A DNA stretch of 64,000 nucleotides from Symploca sp. SIO1C2 (GCA_010672925.1 JAAHFP010000027.1:24510-88509), one strand, 5' to 3'. Shown: positions 51,852 through 61,449, counted from the first letter of the stretch. Translations and numbers: made by a program. Notes: generated by a model not told the origin, from the sequence alone.

Positions 51852-52429
51852 GACTTGATTGCTCCAAAAAAACTAGAAGTTGACAGTGATATTGAGCCTA
51901 TAAGCCACCAAAAAATACTACGGCGCTTAATTGATGAATCGCCGAAGTTCTAGTCAGGACGCGCTTCTATAGACACAAGAGTCTGAGACAGTCGTGTTGA
52001 TTGCGAGACTATGGTCTTTATTAAGGAAAGTTACGATAGGTTTGTTGTTTTCGTTTTACCTAGATAGAGTCCAAGTTTTTTTTTAGCTTCGCAATCGGAA
52101 ATTAATTTTTTTATCTTCATTTAAGGTTGCCATCGCTGTTCTGTAGAGATCTACTACCTAAGGTGTATCTTTGCCTCAAAAATTTTGTTAAGTTTTCTCA
52201 AAAATGACAATCCTGGAAACTTGATGACGGCTTTATCGCCATCCAGCTTCCAGGGTTGTGATTAGCAATTTAGATATGCTCTAATTAGTTATAAATTAAG
52301 GACAAGAACAGCTCGTGCAGCGGGCATGAAAATAACCCACCAGTTAAAAAAGATGAAAAGCTTCTCTTCCAAGCTTTCTTACCTCCTGCCTTCTGCCTCC
52401 TGCCTCCTGCCTTCAAAGCACTAGTTGAT
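51852..52429. other. Intergenic region with a stem-loop
   Basis: No gene is recognised in 578 bases. The sequence is AT-rich with one clear stem-loop at 52212-52254, listed separately, and a polypyrimidine stretch (ctcctgccttctgcc) before the ho1 stop. Confidence 0.5.
52212..52254. other. 43-nt stem-loop
   Basis: CCTGGAA at 52212-52218 pairs with TTCCAGG at 52248-52254, and GATG at 52223 pairs with CATC at 52240, with CG/CG between. The structure is GC-richer than its surroundings. It might be part of a small RNA or a distal terminator of ho1, but there is no T-run directly after it on either strand. Confidence 0.4.
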
Positions 52430-53155
52430 TTACTCAGCTGTAGCCAATTCGGTACTGCCAACACGACGACGACGGGTCAGAGTATTGAAAAATATCTGAC
52501 CAATAGCCTTGATCAAGTTACCTTCGAGTTCTTTGAATATACCCATATTCAGGTGGAAAGTATCAATAGATGCTTGTACAATCCGATCCTCGGTGGCCTC
52601 ATCAATGGGTAACTCATCGAGAACTTGTCGGTAGTTGACTTTGAATCCCTTTTCATCGGGAATATCGGGGAAGTTATAAAAAGCAGTACCTCCCTCCTCA
52701 TCCGATAAATTCATTGCTTTTGTGGCAATATTCTTGAGAACCTGTCCACCAGATAAGTCACCTATGTAACGAGTGTAGGAATGAGCAACCAAAAGTTCGG
52801 GTTCTGTGGCAGATATTTGCTTAATTTGCTGCACATAATCTTGAGTTGCAGGGGAAGGAGATATCTGGTCTTTCCAGTTAGCACCGTAGTAGTAAGCTAA
52901 ATCCTGCTCCAAAGAGTTTTTACGATTGAGCTGTTTGAAGTAGATTTTGGAGACAACTGGGTGCTCATGCTTGACATGCTTTTCCATTTCCTCTTCCATT
53001 GCCGAATAGACAAAGTAGAGGCTAGATACCAGCTTCCGGTAGGAGGTTTTTTCTACTGTTCCTTTTAAAAAGCATTTGATAAATCCCATATTTTCCGCAG
53101 CTGTGTGATCTTTTTTGGTTCTCTCACGCAACTTCTTTGCCAAATTGCCACTCAT
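52430..53155 (-). CDS. ho1: Heme oxygenase, ferredoxin-dependent
   Basis: HO opens heme to biliverdin IX-alpha, iron and CO, the first step of phycobilin synthesis for phycobilisomes and phytochromes. The proximal His is in RTKKDHTAAENMGFIKCFLK, and the distal helix shows YTRYIGDLSGGQVLKNIA with the flexible Gly pair. The 241-residue length and ending agree with cyanobacterial HO1. Start is ATG 53155 (MSGNLAKKLRE). It is alone on the minus strand between repeats. The identification is secure. Confidence 0.96.
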   Translation of the reverse strand: MSGNLAKKLRERTKKDHTAAENMGFIKCFLKGTVEKTSYRKLVSSLYFVYSAMEEEMEKHVKHEHPVVSKIYFKQLNRKNSLEQDLAYYYGANWKDQISPSPATQDYVQQIKQISATEPELLVAHSYTRYIGDLSGGQVLKNIATKAMNLSDEEGGTAFYNFPDIPDEKGFKVNYRQVLDELPIDEATEDRIVQASIDTFHLNMGIFKELEGNLIKAIGQIFFNTLTRRRRVGSTELATAE

Positions 53156-53575
53156 GCTAAATTCCCTTTCACTAATGGTTGACTACTGTTGTATTTTTTC
53201 TTACAAAAACCCAACAAAACTGCCTAAATGATAAGATTAGACTGATTTGATAAGAATTGATATTAAGAATTCTTACGAAAGACTACCTGTAAAACCTACA
53301 CAACTGTGTGGATCTAGGTTTGAGCAATTTCAATATTACTTTTAAGAAACACAAGGGAACAGGGAATAGGGAATAGGGAATAGGGAATGGTGACAAGTTA
53401 AAAGGTAGTGCATGAGTGTCAACTCCCATGTATAGCGTAGTGGTTCTCAAAAAAACCTATACATGGAAATACCCAAGGGTTAAGGAAAATTGTATTCTTC
53501 TTCCTCCGCTCCTCCGCTCCTCCGCTCTTCTGCTCCTCTGCTCCTCTGCTCCTCTGCTCCCTCATCTCCCCCAGC
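53156..53575. other. Intergenic region, mostly a MITE-like element
   Basis: No gene is supported. The 5' part (53156-53340) is AT-rich and may hold the ho1 promoter. An agggaat heptamer array at about 53360-53387 leads into the family-1 element at 53386-53575. Confidence 0.55.
53386..53575. mobile_element. MITE-like element, family 1, one-ended copy
   Basis: The left end AATGGTGACAAGTTAA (53386-53401) matches the inverted repeat of the element at 21396. The interior shares gtcaactccca, aaaaaaaccta and a polypyrimidine array (cctccgctcctccgctc) with it. The opposite end is missing because the mlaD coding sequence begins there, so the element ends at or has eroded into the mlaD stop codon. Confidence 0.6.
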
Positions 53576-55150
53576 TCATTCCTGTCCGGAGATAATAAAA
53601 AAGGGTTGATCATCCCCTATTTCCATCTGTTTTTCCACATTTTTTACATCGTCCAACTCTTTTAGTACTTTTGTACCAATAGTAGTTGTTTCCTCTAACT
53701 TAGGTTGCTCAGGTTGAGGAGACAGGGGTGTAACTGTGGCTACGTTAATAGCATCGCTGACGGGTTCGAGAGATTGAGCCACTTCAACTTGCTGTTGTAG
53801 CTGCTGTGTTGTAGACACTAGGTTACCTAGTCCATTGACTAATTCCTTGAGATTGTTGCGAAAATCTGGGTCGCCAGTCAAATCATCCAGATCAGCAGTA
53901 ATCTTTTGAGCATTGGCAAAAGTTCCCCTGGCTGACTCTAGAGTTTGCTGTAGCAATACTAAATTTTGCTGAGAGTTCAAAGAAGTGGAAATATCCTTAA
54001 AGTTTTCCGATGCTGCTGCTGCATTAGCGGAAAGGGTTTCAAAATTATCTAGTAGTTCTACAAATTGTGCCTGGTCTATCGTACTGTTAACCTTAGTAAC
54101 GGTGGTACTCAAGTTACCTAATAAATCACTTAGACGTTCGCTACTTTGACGAAGATTATCCAATCCACCAACTAGATTAGCTCGATTAGTTACCAACAAC
54201 TCATTAGCAGAGGTCATGAGCTGATTAAGCTGGGTTCCCGTTAGTTCAGTAGTATTACCAATTTTGTCGGCAGTTTCACCAAAGCGCTCCGTCGCAGAGC
54301 CAATTTTGTCGGCAGTCTCACCAAAACGCTCCGTCGCAAAGTCTACTTTGTCAACAGTTGAACCAAAGCGCCCAACGGTACTATTAATAGTATCAGCAGT
54401 TGCACCAAAGCGCCCAACAGTACTGTTAATGGTATCGGCAGTCTCACCAAACCGCTCAGCTGCAGAGCCGACTTGAGCCAAAGTTTGATTCGCTGTGGAA
54501 GTTAAAGTATCAGCTGTATCGGAAAAAGCTCCTATCTCCCCTCGCACTGAGCGAGATAACAAAGACAACTCGTTGGTAAGTTTCCCTATCCCGCCAACTG
54601 CAACAGAGGCATTTTTGGTTAGAGAATTGACGTTATCAAAGAATTCAGGAGTAGAGTAAGCTTGAGTTACGCGAGTAGTTTGCCGCAGCAGTTCCACCAA
54701 ACTGACACCAACCTCACCACTGAGACGATCCTCATTACAAATTATCTGCTCAGACACACATTCAGAATTTAAAGGATTTAGGGAGAGTGCTTCTGTTGTC
54801 AAGACTTGGTTAGGTGTTATGTCAATACTAGTTTGGCTAATCAAGCCTGCTTGATTAGCTTCAATTTTGACATCGTGAGGGATTAATAAGTCAGCACGCT
54901 CAATTTCAATGACTACATCTATGCCATTACTGCCTGCTCTAATATCTTTGATTTTCCCTACTTGGGAACCGCGATAGCGTACTGCTGCACCAGTTTCCAT
55001 CCCTAAAATGTTAGGAAACGTCACAGTAAATTGGTAAGTGCGGTTTCTGGGATTAAAACCAAGGAGCCACAAAACTAAAACCCCGAATACTCCCAATCCT
55101 GCTAAGAGCAGTAACCCAACGGAACCTTCTCGAATGGCTCGCGATCGCAT
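53576..55150 (-). CDS. MlaD/MCE-family lipid transport protein
   Basis: The 524-residue protein has an N-terminal membrane anchor (GSVGLLLLAGLGVFGVLVLW) and one MCE domain (PNILGMETGAAVRYRGSQVG, KIKDIRAGSNGIDVVIEIER, GLISQTSIDITPNQVL). Then comes a very long periplasmic helical region. Residues about 215-300 contain about seven repeats of RFG(A/E)TADTINSTVG-type units. MCE proteins form hexameric rings that shuttle phospholipids between membranes. It is followed on the same strand by an MlaF-like ATPase gene at 55353, its usual partner. A permease (MlaE) gene is not in the window. Confidence 0.88.
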   Translation of the reverse strand: MRSRAIREGSVGLLLLAGLGVFGVLVLWLLGFNPRNRTYQFTVTFPNILGMETGAAVRYRGSQVGKIKDIRAGSNGIDVVIEIERADLLIPHDVKIEANQAGLISQTSIDITPNQVLTTEALSLNPLNSECVSEQIICNEDRLSGEVGVSLVELLRQTTRVTQAYSTPEFFDNVNSLTKNASVAVGGIGKLTNELSLLSRSVRGEIGAFSDTADTLTSTANQTLAQVGSAAERFGETADTINSTVGRFGATADTINSTVGRFGSTVDKVDFATERFGETADKIGSATERFGETADKIGNTTELTGTQLNQLMTSANELLVTNRANLVGGLDNLRQSSERLSDLLGNLSTTVTKVNSTIDQAQFVELLDNFETLSANAAAASENFKDISTSLNSQQNLVLLQQTLESARGTFANAQKITADLDDLTGDPDFRNNLKELVNGLGNLVSTTQQLQQQVEVAQSLEPVSDAINVATVTPLSPQPEQPKLEETTTIGTKVLKELDDVKNVEKQMEIGDDQPFFIISGQE

Positions 55151-55224
55151 AATATCTCCTTCCTTCCCTGTTCGCTGTCAACTGTTAAGTTTTTATTATT
55201 TATTATTTGTTATTTGTTGCTTGC

Positions 55225-55320
55225 TATAGCAACCGCCTTGGCGATTAGGACAAGGGGATGGCAGCCCCTTGTTAACTTGCCTTACTTGAAAATGTCTTAA
55301 CTGCCCTGGCGACTGCTATA
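55225..55320. mobile_element. MITE-like element, family 3, copy 2
   Basis: The 96-bp element TATAGCAACCGCC...GGCGACTGCTATA has the same terminal inverted repeats and aaggggatggcagcccctt core as the copy at 32098-32182, in the opposite orientation. It sits in the gap between the mlaD and mlaF-like genes and so interrupts an expected operon. Confidence 0.75.
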
Positions 55321-55352
55321 TTTATTGAACAGCTCCAGCCATATTAATTATT

Positions 55353-56135
55353 TTAGCCAACCGCTTTAATTGGTCCTTGGGTATCGGCACTAAAGAATTG
55401 TCGCACAAAGGGGTTATTGGTATTGTCAATTTCCTCAATAGCACCTTGCCACTGTACCTTACCACCATGGAGAAAAACAACCCGGTCTGTAGTACGACGA
55501 ATGGTGCTATCTTGATGGGTTACCATAACGTAGGTACTGCAGCCATACTCCTCAGAGCGTAAATCTCGCACTAAATCTTCAATTACTGTAGAAGCGATGG
55601 GGTCGAGTCCTGCGGTTGGCTCGTCGTAAAGTAATACTTCTGGGTTATCTTGGGGATTTTCCGGGTTAGTCATAATTGCACGAGCAAAACTTACTCGCTT
55701 GCGCATCCCTCCTGATAATTCTGCCGGATAGAGTTCCCCGACTCCGGACATCCCCACCATCTCCAAGCTATGACTTACTAACTCTCGAATCCGTTTATGA
55801 GGTAGTTTTGAGTGTTGATAAAGTAAAAAACCGACATTTTCTTCCACTGTCAGGGAGTCGAATAAAGCGGCTTGTTGGAAAACCATCCCGATGCCAATGG
55901 GGTCTTTAGCATCTTCAATTAAACCGGAACGTTTCTGTCCCTGGATATAAATTTCACCAGCATCAACCGGCTCCAAACCCGCAATAATTCGTAAAATTGT
56001 TGATTTGCCTGTGCCAGAGGGACCAATTACACCTAGTGCATCACCCCTAGCAATGCTTAGATCCACATCATCCAGGATTACTTTAGAGCCAAAAGACTTG
56101 CGGACTCCCTTAAGTTCAATCAATGGCTGGGTCAT
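55353..56135 (-). CDS. MlaF-like ABC ATPase of a lipid transport system
   Basis: The 260-residue ATPase has Walker A (GPSGTGKSTILRIIAGL), the Q-loop with MVFQQAALFDSLTVEENVGF, signature LSGGMRKRVSFARAI, Walker B (VLLYDEPTAGLDPIASTV) and a His switch (VTHQDS). The group is that of MlaF/TGD3, which drives MCE-dependent phospholipid transport. ATG 56135 (MTQPLIELKG) is chosen over an upstream start because the preceding codons come from an aattctc heptamer repeat. It is upstream of the mlaD-like gene on the same strand, in operon order MlaF-MlaD. Confidence 0.9.
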   Translation of the reverse strand: MTQPLIELKGVRKSFGSKVILDDVDLSIARGDALGVIGPSGTGKSTILRIIAGLEPVDAGEIYIQGQKRSGLIEDAKDPIGIGMVFQQAALFDSLTVEENVGFLLYQHSKLPHKRIRELVSHSLEMVGMSGVGELYPAELSGGMRKRVSFARAIMTNPENPQDNPEVLLYDEPTAGLDPIASTVIEDLVRDLRSEEYGCSTYVMVTHQDSTIRRTTDRVVFLHGGKVQWQGAIEEIDNTNNPFVRQFFSADTQGPIKAVG

Positions 56136-56286
56136 TGGGAATTGAGAATTGAGAATTGAGAATTGAGAATTGGGAGTTGAGAGCATTCCACAGGTGGTGC
56201 ACACTTCCTACCTTGGAGCCCTCTTTAATCCTGCTTTCTGTCTCCTTGTTTCTTCAAAGTTAGCGTAAATCCTTAGCGCTAACCGG

Positions 56287-57357
56287 TTAATTTTCATCCT
56301 CAGACATTTCCAAGCCAAAAACGCTACTAAAGACTTTCTGCACCTTGTAACCAGAATCAATAGATTCGAGAGGGTCTTTGCGCAATCGATGGCGTAGAGA
56401 TAAAGTAATCACTCGGCGAATATCATCAACAGTAACTTCCTGGCGACCTTCAAAAGCACATATAGCCTTAGCTGCACGGTTAGTAACGATATCACCCCGT
56501 AATCCATCGACATCTAGTTCCGAACAAACCTCGGAAATTTTCACCCGCAACTCATAGTCTATCTCTACCTTAGATAGTAACTCCTGAGCCATAACTATTT
56601 GCTTTTGCAAGGTTTCTTGGTCGCTGATGTGTTGTTGAAGGTATTGCTGAGGATTTTGGTCAAATTCCCCCCTTTCTTCGACAATCTTCACTCTCAAGGC
56701 TGGTTCTTTGACAGTGCGGATTTCGGCGTGCATACCAAAGCGATCAAGGAGTTGGGGTCGCAATTCTCCTTCTTCAGGGTTACCGGAACCTACTAAAACA
56801 AAACGTGCTGGGTGGCGAATGGAAATTCCTTCTCTTTCCACTGTATTCCAACCACTAGCAGCAGAATCAAGGAGGACATCCACTAAATGATCATCTAGGA
56901 GGTTGACTTCATCCACATAGAGAATGCCCCGATTAGCTTTGGCAAGCAGTCCCGGTTCAAAGGCTTTCACCCCTTCAGATAGAGCTTTCTCGATATCAAT
57001 TGTGCCGCAGACCCGGTCTTCTGTAGCTCCTAAAGGCAAGTCCACCATCGATACTTTCTTCTTGACAATTTCCCTAGATTGTGTATCAGAGCCATTATTA
57101 CTCATCCAATCTGGGTCATCGGGGTCACTGTTGAAGGGGTCATCAGCCACCACATCTATTTCTGGCAGCAAATCCGCCAATGCTCTAATTGTCGTAGATT
57201 TACCCGTGCCGCGATCGCCCATGATCATCACCCCGCCAATTTTAGGGTCAATCACATTCAGCAGCAGAGCCAGTTTCATTTCTTCCTGACCAACAATGGC
57301 AGTGAAAGGGAAAACTTTGCGGAGATTAGTCTTAGGCGCTTGGGCAGTCGGACTCAC
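56287..57357 (-). CDS. chlI: Magnesium chelatase ATPase subunit I
   Basis: ChlI is the AAA+ motor that, with ChlD and ChlH, inserts Mg into protoporphyrin IX, the first committed step of chlorophyll synthesis. It shows Walker A ([19 protein letters not shown]), Walker B ([20 protein letters not shown]), an Arg-finger/sensor region ([20 protein letters not shown]) and [20 protein letters not shown]. The 356 residues match the cyanobacterial form. ATG 57357 is the only good start. Heptamer-rich DNA lies upstream, so its promoter is not obvious. Confidence 0.97.
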   Translation of the reverse strand: MSPTAQAPKTNLRKVFPFTAIVGQEEMKLALLLNVIDPKIGGVMIMGDRGTGKSTTIRALADLLPEIDVVADDPFNSDPDDPDWMSNNGSDTQSREIVKKKVSMVDLPLGATEDRVCGTIDIEKALSEGVKAFEPGLLAKANRGILYVDEVNLLDDHLVDVLLDSAASGWNTVEREGISIRHPARFVLVGSGNPEEGELRPQLLDRFGMHAEIRTVKEPALRVKIVEERGEFDQNPQQYLQQHISDQETLQKQIVMAQELLSKVEIDYELRVKISEVCSELDVDGLRGDIVTNRAAKAICAFEGRQEVTVDDIRRVITLSLRHRLRKDPLESIDSGYKVQKVFSSVFGLEMSEDEN

Positions 57358-57484
57358 TTCAATTACCTAGTCGTTTTTTGAATGACGTTTATCATTTTGC
57401 CATATTGTTGTTTGTTGTTGGTTATTTGTCATTGGTCATTGGTCATTAGTCATTTGTAGTTTGGGAATCAGTATATTTAGTTTC

Positions 57485-57600
57485 TCCCCAGCTCCCCCAA
57501 CTCCCTCAGCTTCCTCAGCTCCCCCAGCTTCCTCAGCTCCCCCAGCTCCCAGCTCCCTCAGCTCCCCCAGCTCCCAGCTTCCTCAGCTCCCCATCTCCCC
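57485..57600. repeat. Polypyrimidine tandem array (cagctcccc/cagcttcct)
   Basis: About twelve 9- to 10-bp units of cagctcccc and cagcttcct fill this stretch and extend into the 3' end of the DUF429 gene, whose stop is at 57583. It is the reverse complement type of the gaagctgag repeats inside the family-1 element. Confidence 0.75.
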
Positions 57601-58317
57601 AACCGGCGCAGGAACGACGATATAACCAGTACTAGTATCCCCAAGAACCCAGTTACGTTCACTACCCCAGTACCACCAGTGTGCTGCAACATAGGCACAG
57701 ATTAGGGCATCTAGTTGATCTTCTACTACTTTGAGAGCAGCACCAGTGGTGGGAATTTCGGGTAAAGATGAGACTTCGAGGCTGGGTTCGAGGCCGGGTA
57801 AAACGTTGAGAATATATTGTCGAAGTTTTGTTAATTCTGAGCGACGTTGGGCTAATTTACCTTTTTTGTATTTGAGAATGCGATTGAGACGGAAAAGATA
57901 AACAATTGCAGGATGAGGAAATACTTCGATTTGGTAGCGGTTGAGTTGTTGGGGAGTAATTGTTGAGGCGTGATGAAAGCCTCGTGTTTCCAGACTCAAA
58001 CCGAATTCTACCGTGCGTTGAGCAAAAGGGCGTTGGCGGTTAGCAGGATAGCAACCGGCGTGATAGCGACCAAAATACCGATGAGTAAGGCGATCGGGTA
58101 AACGCATACCAGTAGCATTGGGAATTAAGGTAGGGGCATCTACCGCAATCATTGCTGGTGCTAGATCTGGTGCCCAACTGTCTACCCAATTCAGGATCTC
58201 TGCTGTTGCCTGTTTGCAGTCTAAATCGAGTAGTTGTAAATGTCCGGCTGACCAATATAAGCAGCATAAGCCACTGGAACCAGAAGTCCAACCTAGGTCA
58301 ATTCCTAAGAATTTCAT
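57583..58317 (-). CDS. DUF429-family protein, predicted RNase H-like fold
   Basis: The 244-residue protein begins MKFLGIDLGWTSGSSGLCCL with the first acidic residue of an RNase H-like active site. It has MIAVDAPTLIPNATGMRLPD with a second Asp. Later segments are HRYFGRYHAGCYPANRQRPF, EVFPHPAIVYLFRLNRILKY and VEDQLDALICAYVAA with further acidic residues. This is the DUF429 pattern; function is unknown, although a nuclease is predicted. The last codons (VGEMGS) and stop are read from a ctcccc repeat, so the natural end may have shifted. Confidence 0.85.
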   Translation of the reverse strand: MKFLGIDLGWTSGSSGLCCLYWSAGHLQLLDLDCKQATAEILNWVDSWAPDLAPAMIAVDAPTLIPNATGMRLPDRLTHRYFGRYHAGCYPANRQRPFAQRTVEFGLSLETRGFHHASTITPQQLNRYQIEVFPHPAIVYLFRLNRILKYKKGKLAQRRSELTKLRQYILNVLPGLEPSLEVSSLPEIPTTGAALKVVEDQLDALICAYVAAHWWYWGSERNWVLGDTSTGYIVVPAPVGEMGS

Positions 58318-58371
58318 TGGGATAAGGCTGTTGTCAGCGAACGTTTATTTATTTAATCTAAAATCTAAAAT

Positions 58372-58761
58372 CTAAAATCTAAAATCTAAAGTCTTCTTTC
58401 TTAACAAACACTTAACCGTTTTGATCAGTTCATGAGGATGGCACAGCTTAGAAAGATAAGCATCAGCGCCTTGCTTATTAGCCCAGTAGATGTCGCAATC
58501 TTCTATTTTCTTAGCAGAATACATCAGTACAGGTATAGTCTGGGTTTTTTGATTGGCTTTGATGCGGCGACAAACTTCGTAGCCGTTCATCCGAGGCATA
58601 ATAACGTCCAAGACTACCAAATCGGGACAATGTATCTTAACTTGCTCTAGTGCTTCAGGCCCATTATCAGCAAAAATTATCTTGAACCCAAAAGTTTTCA
58701 AGATTTTAAAGATGATGAGCTGGTGTTTTAGTTCGTCTTCTACAACCAGAACTTTAGTCAT
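58372..58761 (-). CDS. Receiver-domain response regulator (CheY-like)
   Basis: The 129-residue single receiver domain has the acidic pair (VVEDELKHQL), the phospho-acceptor Asp in DLVVLDVIMPRMNGYEVCRR (Asp52), Ser of VLMYSAKK and the conserved Lys. There is no output domain, so it signals by protein contact, as CheY/PatA-type or phosphorelay intermediates do. No kinase is adjacent. The final residues DFRF come from an aaatcta heptamer repeat (58358-58388) that now provides the stop codon. Confidence 0.9.
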   Translation of the reverse strand: MTKVLVVEDELKHQLIIFKILKTFGFKIIFADNGPEALEQVKIHCPDLVVLDVIMPRMNGYEVCRRIKANQKTQTIPVLMYSAKKIEDCDIYWANKQGADAYLSKLCHPHELIKTVKCLLRKKTLDFRF

Positions 58762-58930
58762 GACCGACTTGTCTCCAGTGCACCCTGGATTTTATATTTA
58801 ACCTAGGTAAGAGTGGGAATTGTTTACTTTTTATTAAAAATTAACAATTGTTGTCAAGTGATAACACTTAGTTACAAATAACTAAACTTCAACGAAGGTA
58901 TGAGCTCGGTGAGAATCCTGAGGATATCCA

Positions 58931-58960
58931 AAAAAATCCCCGTCACCAGGATAACGGGGG
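58931..58960 (-). terminator. Intrinsic terminator of the gene at 59022
   Basis: On the minus strand the hairpin CCCCCGTtatcctggtgACGGGG is followed by ATTTTTTT. Stem and T-run are good. It lies about 60 bases downstream of the stop codon at 59022. Confidence 0.75.
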
Positions 58961-59021
58961 AATTCTCTTCACATCTTACTGATCGGCCATTTATTAATTA
59001 ATGAGGCGAGCTATTTTGCCG

Positions 59022-59255
59022 CTATTGCTTGAGAAATCTAGATAGTCCGAGCAATTTTTGTTTTTTGTTTTTGCTCAAGTGTCCAGCGGTGGCAATTTTC
59101 CATTTAGCATTAAATTCACTGATATTGAGCCCAGCCTTCTCTCTTGCTTCCCTAACTACCTGTCGTGTAGATTTGGTTGGTTTTCCATAAGCCCGACGCT
59201 TACGTGCTAATACTGAATTATCTCTGCCAAGCAGTACATCAATTATTGTCATCAT
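59022..59255 (-). CDS. Small basic conserved protein, unknown function
   Basis: The 77-residue protein is strongly basic (ARKRRAYGKPTKSTRQVVRE; LSKNKKQKLLGLSRFLKQ), with no membrane segment. The middle EKAGLNISEFNAKWKIATAG may form a small fold. It has its own terminator (58931-58960), which supports a real gene. It could bind nucleic acid; no family is recognised. Start is ATG 59255 or the second ATG one codon later. Confidence 0.6.
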   Translation of the reverse strand: MMTIIDVLLGRDNSVLARKRRAYGKPTKSTRQVVREAREKAGLNISEFNAKWKIATAGHLSKNKKQKLLGLSRFLKQ

Positions 59256-59652
59256 TGTATTTGCACCGTTTATAAATAGTTTTAGGTTTGACTACTAAGC
59301 TACTTTGATCATCTGTGATTGGCAGAAATTTAGCTAGATCAGTACAGGATCAGCAGAGCGTTGCTCTAAAAGTGATCTTGACAAGAGCATCAAGAGTGAT
59401 TAAAATGTGACCCACTGCAAAAGTAAGGAATTGTTTATTAAGAGCGTAGCATTGGCGCTGGCATATCGCCCATCAAGTCAAAGTAAGGGCACACAATGTT
59501 AAGGGCGCACCGACGTGCGCCCCTATCAAATGACGAATGACAAATAACAAACGACAAATTACTCTTGAGAAACTAGAAATAACAACAGGATGGCTGAATT
59601 CTTTGATATGACTAGTTTCTGGCTTCTTTTTGGACTGAAGTCCTACTACTGC
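59256..59652. other. Intergenic region with a dispersed repeat
   Basis: No gene is seen. It holds gacaaataacaaacgac-type heptamers (about 59530-59555) and copy 4 of the GGACTGAAGTCC repeat at 59609-59655. A possible start region for the basic protein lies at 59256-59320. Confidence 0.5.
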
Positions 59653-59655
59653 TTA
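59609..59655. repeat. Dispersed repeat with GGACTGAAGTCC hairpin, copy 4
   Basis: tgactagtttctggcttctt followed by TTTGGACTGAAGTCC and tactactgctta matches the copies at 5922, 19443 and 42667. Its last bases tta form the stop codon of the porin gene (59653-59655). Confidence 0.75.
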
Positions 59656-61449
59656 GAAAGTAAACGTCGTTCTCAGTGTACCGATGAAGGTATCGTCGTT
59701 GTCGTTGTTTTGGTTAGGATTCAGTAACCAGATAAAACCAGGAGTGATGGAAATATTCTTGCTTACCTGGTACTTGTAGAAAGCTTCAAAGTGATAAGCA
59801 AAATCTCGAGCAATGCCTACGGTATTTCCTTGAGCAACGAGTCCTCGGAGGGTTGGTGCTGCACCGAAAAAGATGCCACCCAAGTTACCCTTTTTACCAA
59901 TATCCGGTAAAGCTAAACCAGCGGCAAAGTTCCAAATGTCGGCATCACCTATCCCAATGAGACGGGCATCAGTATAACCGACCCAACCATTGAGCGCTAG
60001 ATTAGGACTAAATCGCAATGAAGCTTCTGCCCCATAGGAGTTACTGACTACGGGTGTACGTCCAAGTCCAGCAGCTGCCCAAGGGTTATTGGCGAAGAAG
60101 GTACCAGTACCACCGAAAACGAATCTATCCGTGGGATTGGTCGGAGCGATGTTCCTGCCATCGTAAGCATGAACGTAAGTTAAACCAATTTTAAATTGGT
60201 CACCATAAACAACTTGAGCAATTCCTGAGTAGTTGCCATTAAACAAACCAGCCCCAGCGCTAGAATCTTCCGCTTCATTGGCAATGTAACCTAAGTCAAA
60301 TCTGAGATTCTTCGCAGGCTTAATTGCGATCGCAGCACCAGCACCGAAAGGTCCGATACGATAAATGGGGTTACGTTCAGCAAAACGGGAAATGGCGTTG
60401 GAACCACCAGCAAGACCCTCGAAGTAGGGGTTAACTGTATCTACATAGTAGTGATGCAGAGCATCGTTAGCTAGGATTTGAACTCTTACTTTATCCCCTA
60501 CAGGGAAGATATAGCGTAAAATATCAAGCTCTACATTGTTACCACTAGGTCCGTCGTAAGTAAAGCGCCCTTCTTGAGTACCTGTTAGGGGTGAGCCAGA
60601 ACCAGCCAATGCCGTAGGTAGAAGGGGGGGAGTATCACCAGCTTGTAGACGGGTTTGCAGGGTATCCTTACCTGTAAAACTAGTTATAAAGTTAAGACGA
60701 GTGCGGTTTTGGAAAACTGTATTGACTTCATCTTCAACATCATCTCCAAAAGCATCGGAGAGACTGAAGATTACCTCTCCCTTAAGTTTAGTAGTTACGG
60801 AAAACTGGTGATCTTCCAAAAATGCTACCCTAGCATCCAGATTATCTACCCTTGTTCCTAAAACCGCTAACTCTGCGTCAAATTCCTGAATCAGGGAGCG
60901 TAGTACTTCTAAGTCTTCTTCTGTAACAACTCCACCCTCGGCGATTAGAGCCTGAATACTATCTAAACAAGCTCTTAAACCAGCGGCAAATTCGTAACGA
61001 CTAGTGGGTCGATTACCCCGGAAAGTACGGTCAGGATATCCGACAATACACTTATACTCCTCTACAAGTTCCCGTAGAGCGTCATAAGCCCAATCTCCTG
61101 GAGAAACGTCGAGCAACTCGGTGACGCTGGTAACTTGACCAATGGAGTTAGTATCGGTTTCTAGTTCACCGGACTGATTGAGGGTGTTCTCTAACTCACC
61201 GAATTCCGAAACATTATTAATTCGCTCTAGGTAATCATCTTCTGGGGTTACCTCACTGCCGTCAAGAGTTATTGACTCATCAGCAGGGATACTAGTCTCT
61301 GTACTATCTACTGCTTGGGTAAGTAACTCTGAGGAGATTTCTTCACCAGAAACCACTTCCTCCGCAATGGCTGCTGAGGTGGCAAGCAACAGAGTTGCCC
61401 CAACAATTGCGGGAAGATTCAGTAAGGACATCCACGAAATTTTTAACAT
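59653..61449 (-). CDS. SLH-domain OprB-type outer-membrane porin ('iron uptake porin')
   Basis: The 598-residue protein begins with a signal peptide (AIVGATLLLATSAAIAEE). An acidic spacer follows, then an SLH domain (about residues 105-165: VSPGDWAYDALRELVEEYKC, IVGYPDRTFRGNRPTSRYEF). A short coiled coil (FDAELAVLGTRVDNLDARVA) and a C-terminal OprB barrel (about 215-598) follow. The barrel ends in aromatic-terminated strands (GTLRTTFTF). SLH anchors it to peptidoglycan-linked polysaccharide. The family allows diffusion of small solutes and inorganic ions through the cyanobacterial outer membrane. The stop codon lies within a dispersed repeat. Start is ATG 61449. Confidence 0.93.
   Translation of the reverse strand: MLKISWMSLLNLPAIVGATLLLATSAAIAEEVVSGEEISSELLTQAVDSTETSIPADESITLDGSEVTPEDDYLERINNVSEFGELENTLNQSGELETDTNSIGQVTSVTELLDVSPGDWAYDALRELVEEYKCIVGYPDRTFRGNRPTSRYEFAAGLRACLDSIQALIAEGGVVTEEDLEVLRSLIQEFDAELAVLGTRVDNLDARVAFLEDHQFSVTTKLKGEVIFSLSDAFGDDVEDEVNTVFQNRTRLNFITSFTGKDTLQTRLQAGDTPPLLPTALAGSGSPLTGTQEGRFTYDGPSGNNVELDILRYIFPVGDKVRVQILANDALHHYYVDTVNPYFEGLAGGSNAISRFAERNPIYRIGPFGAGAAIAIKPAKNLRFDLGYIANEAEDSSAGAGLFNGNYSGIAQVVYGDQFKIGLTYVHAYDGRNIAPTNPTDRFVFGGTGTFFANNPWAAAGLGRTPVVSNSYGAEASLRFSPNLALNGWVGYTDARLIGIGDADIWNFAAGLALPDIGKKGNLGGIFFGAAPTLRGLVAQGNTVGIARDFAYHFEAFYKYQVSKNISITPGFIWLLNPNQNNDNDDTFIGTLRTTFTF

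Noticed and set aside
58931..58960. Bidirectional terminator
   Set aside because: A T-run follows the hairpin only on the minus strand; the plus-strand side has gaattct after the stem.
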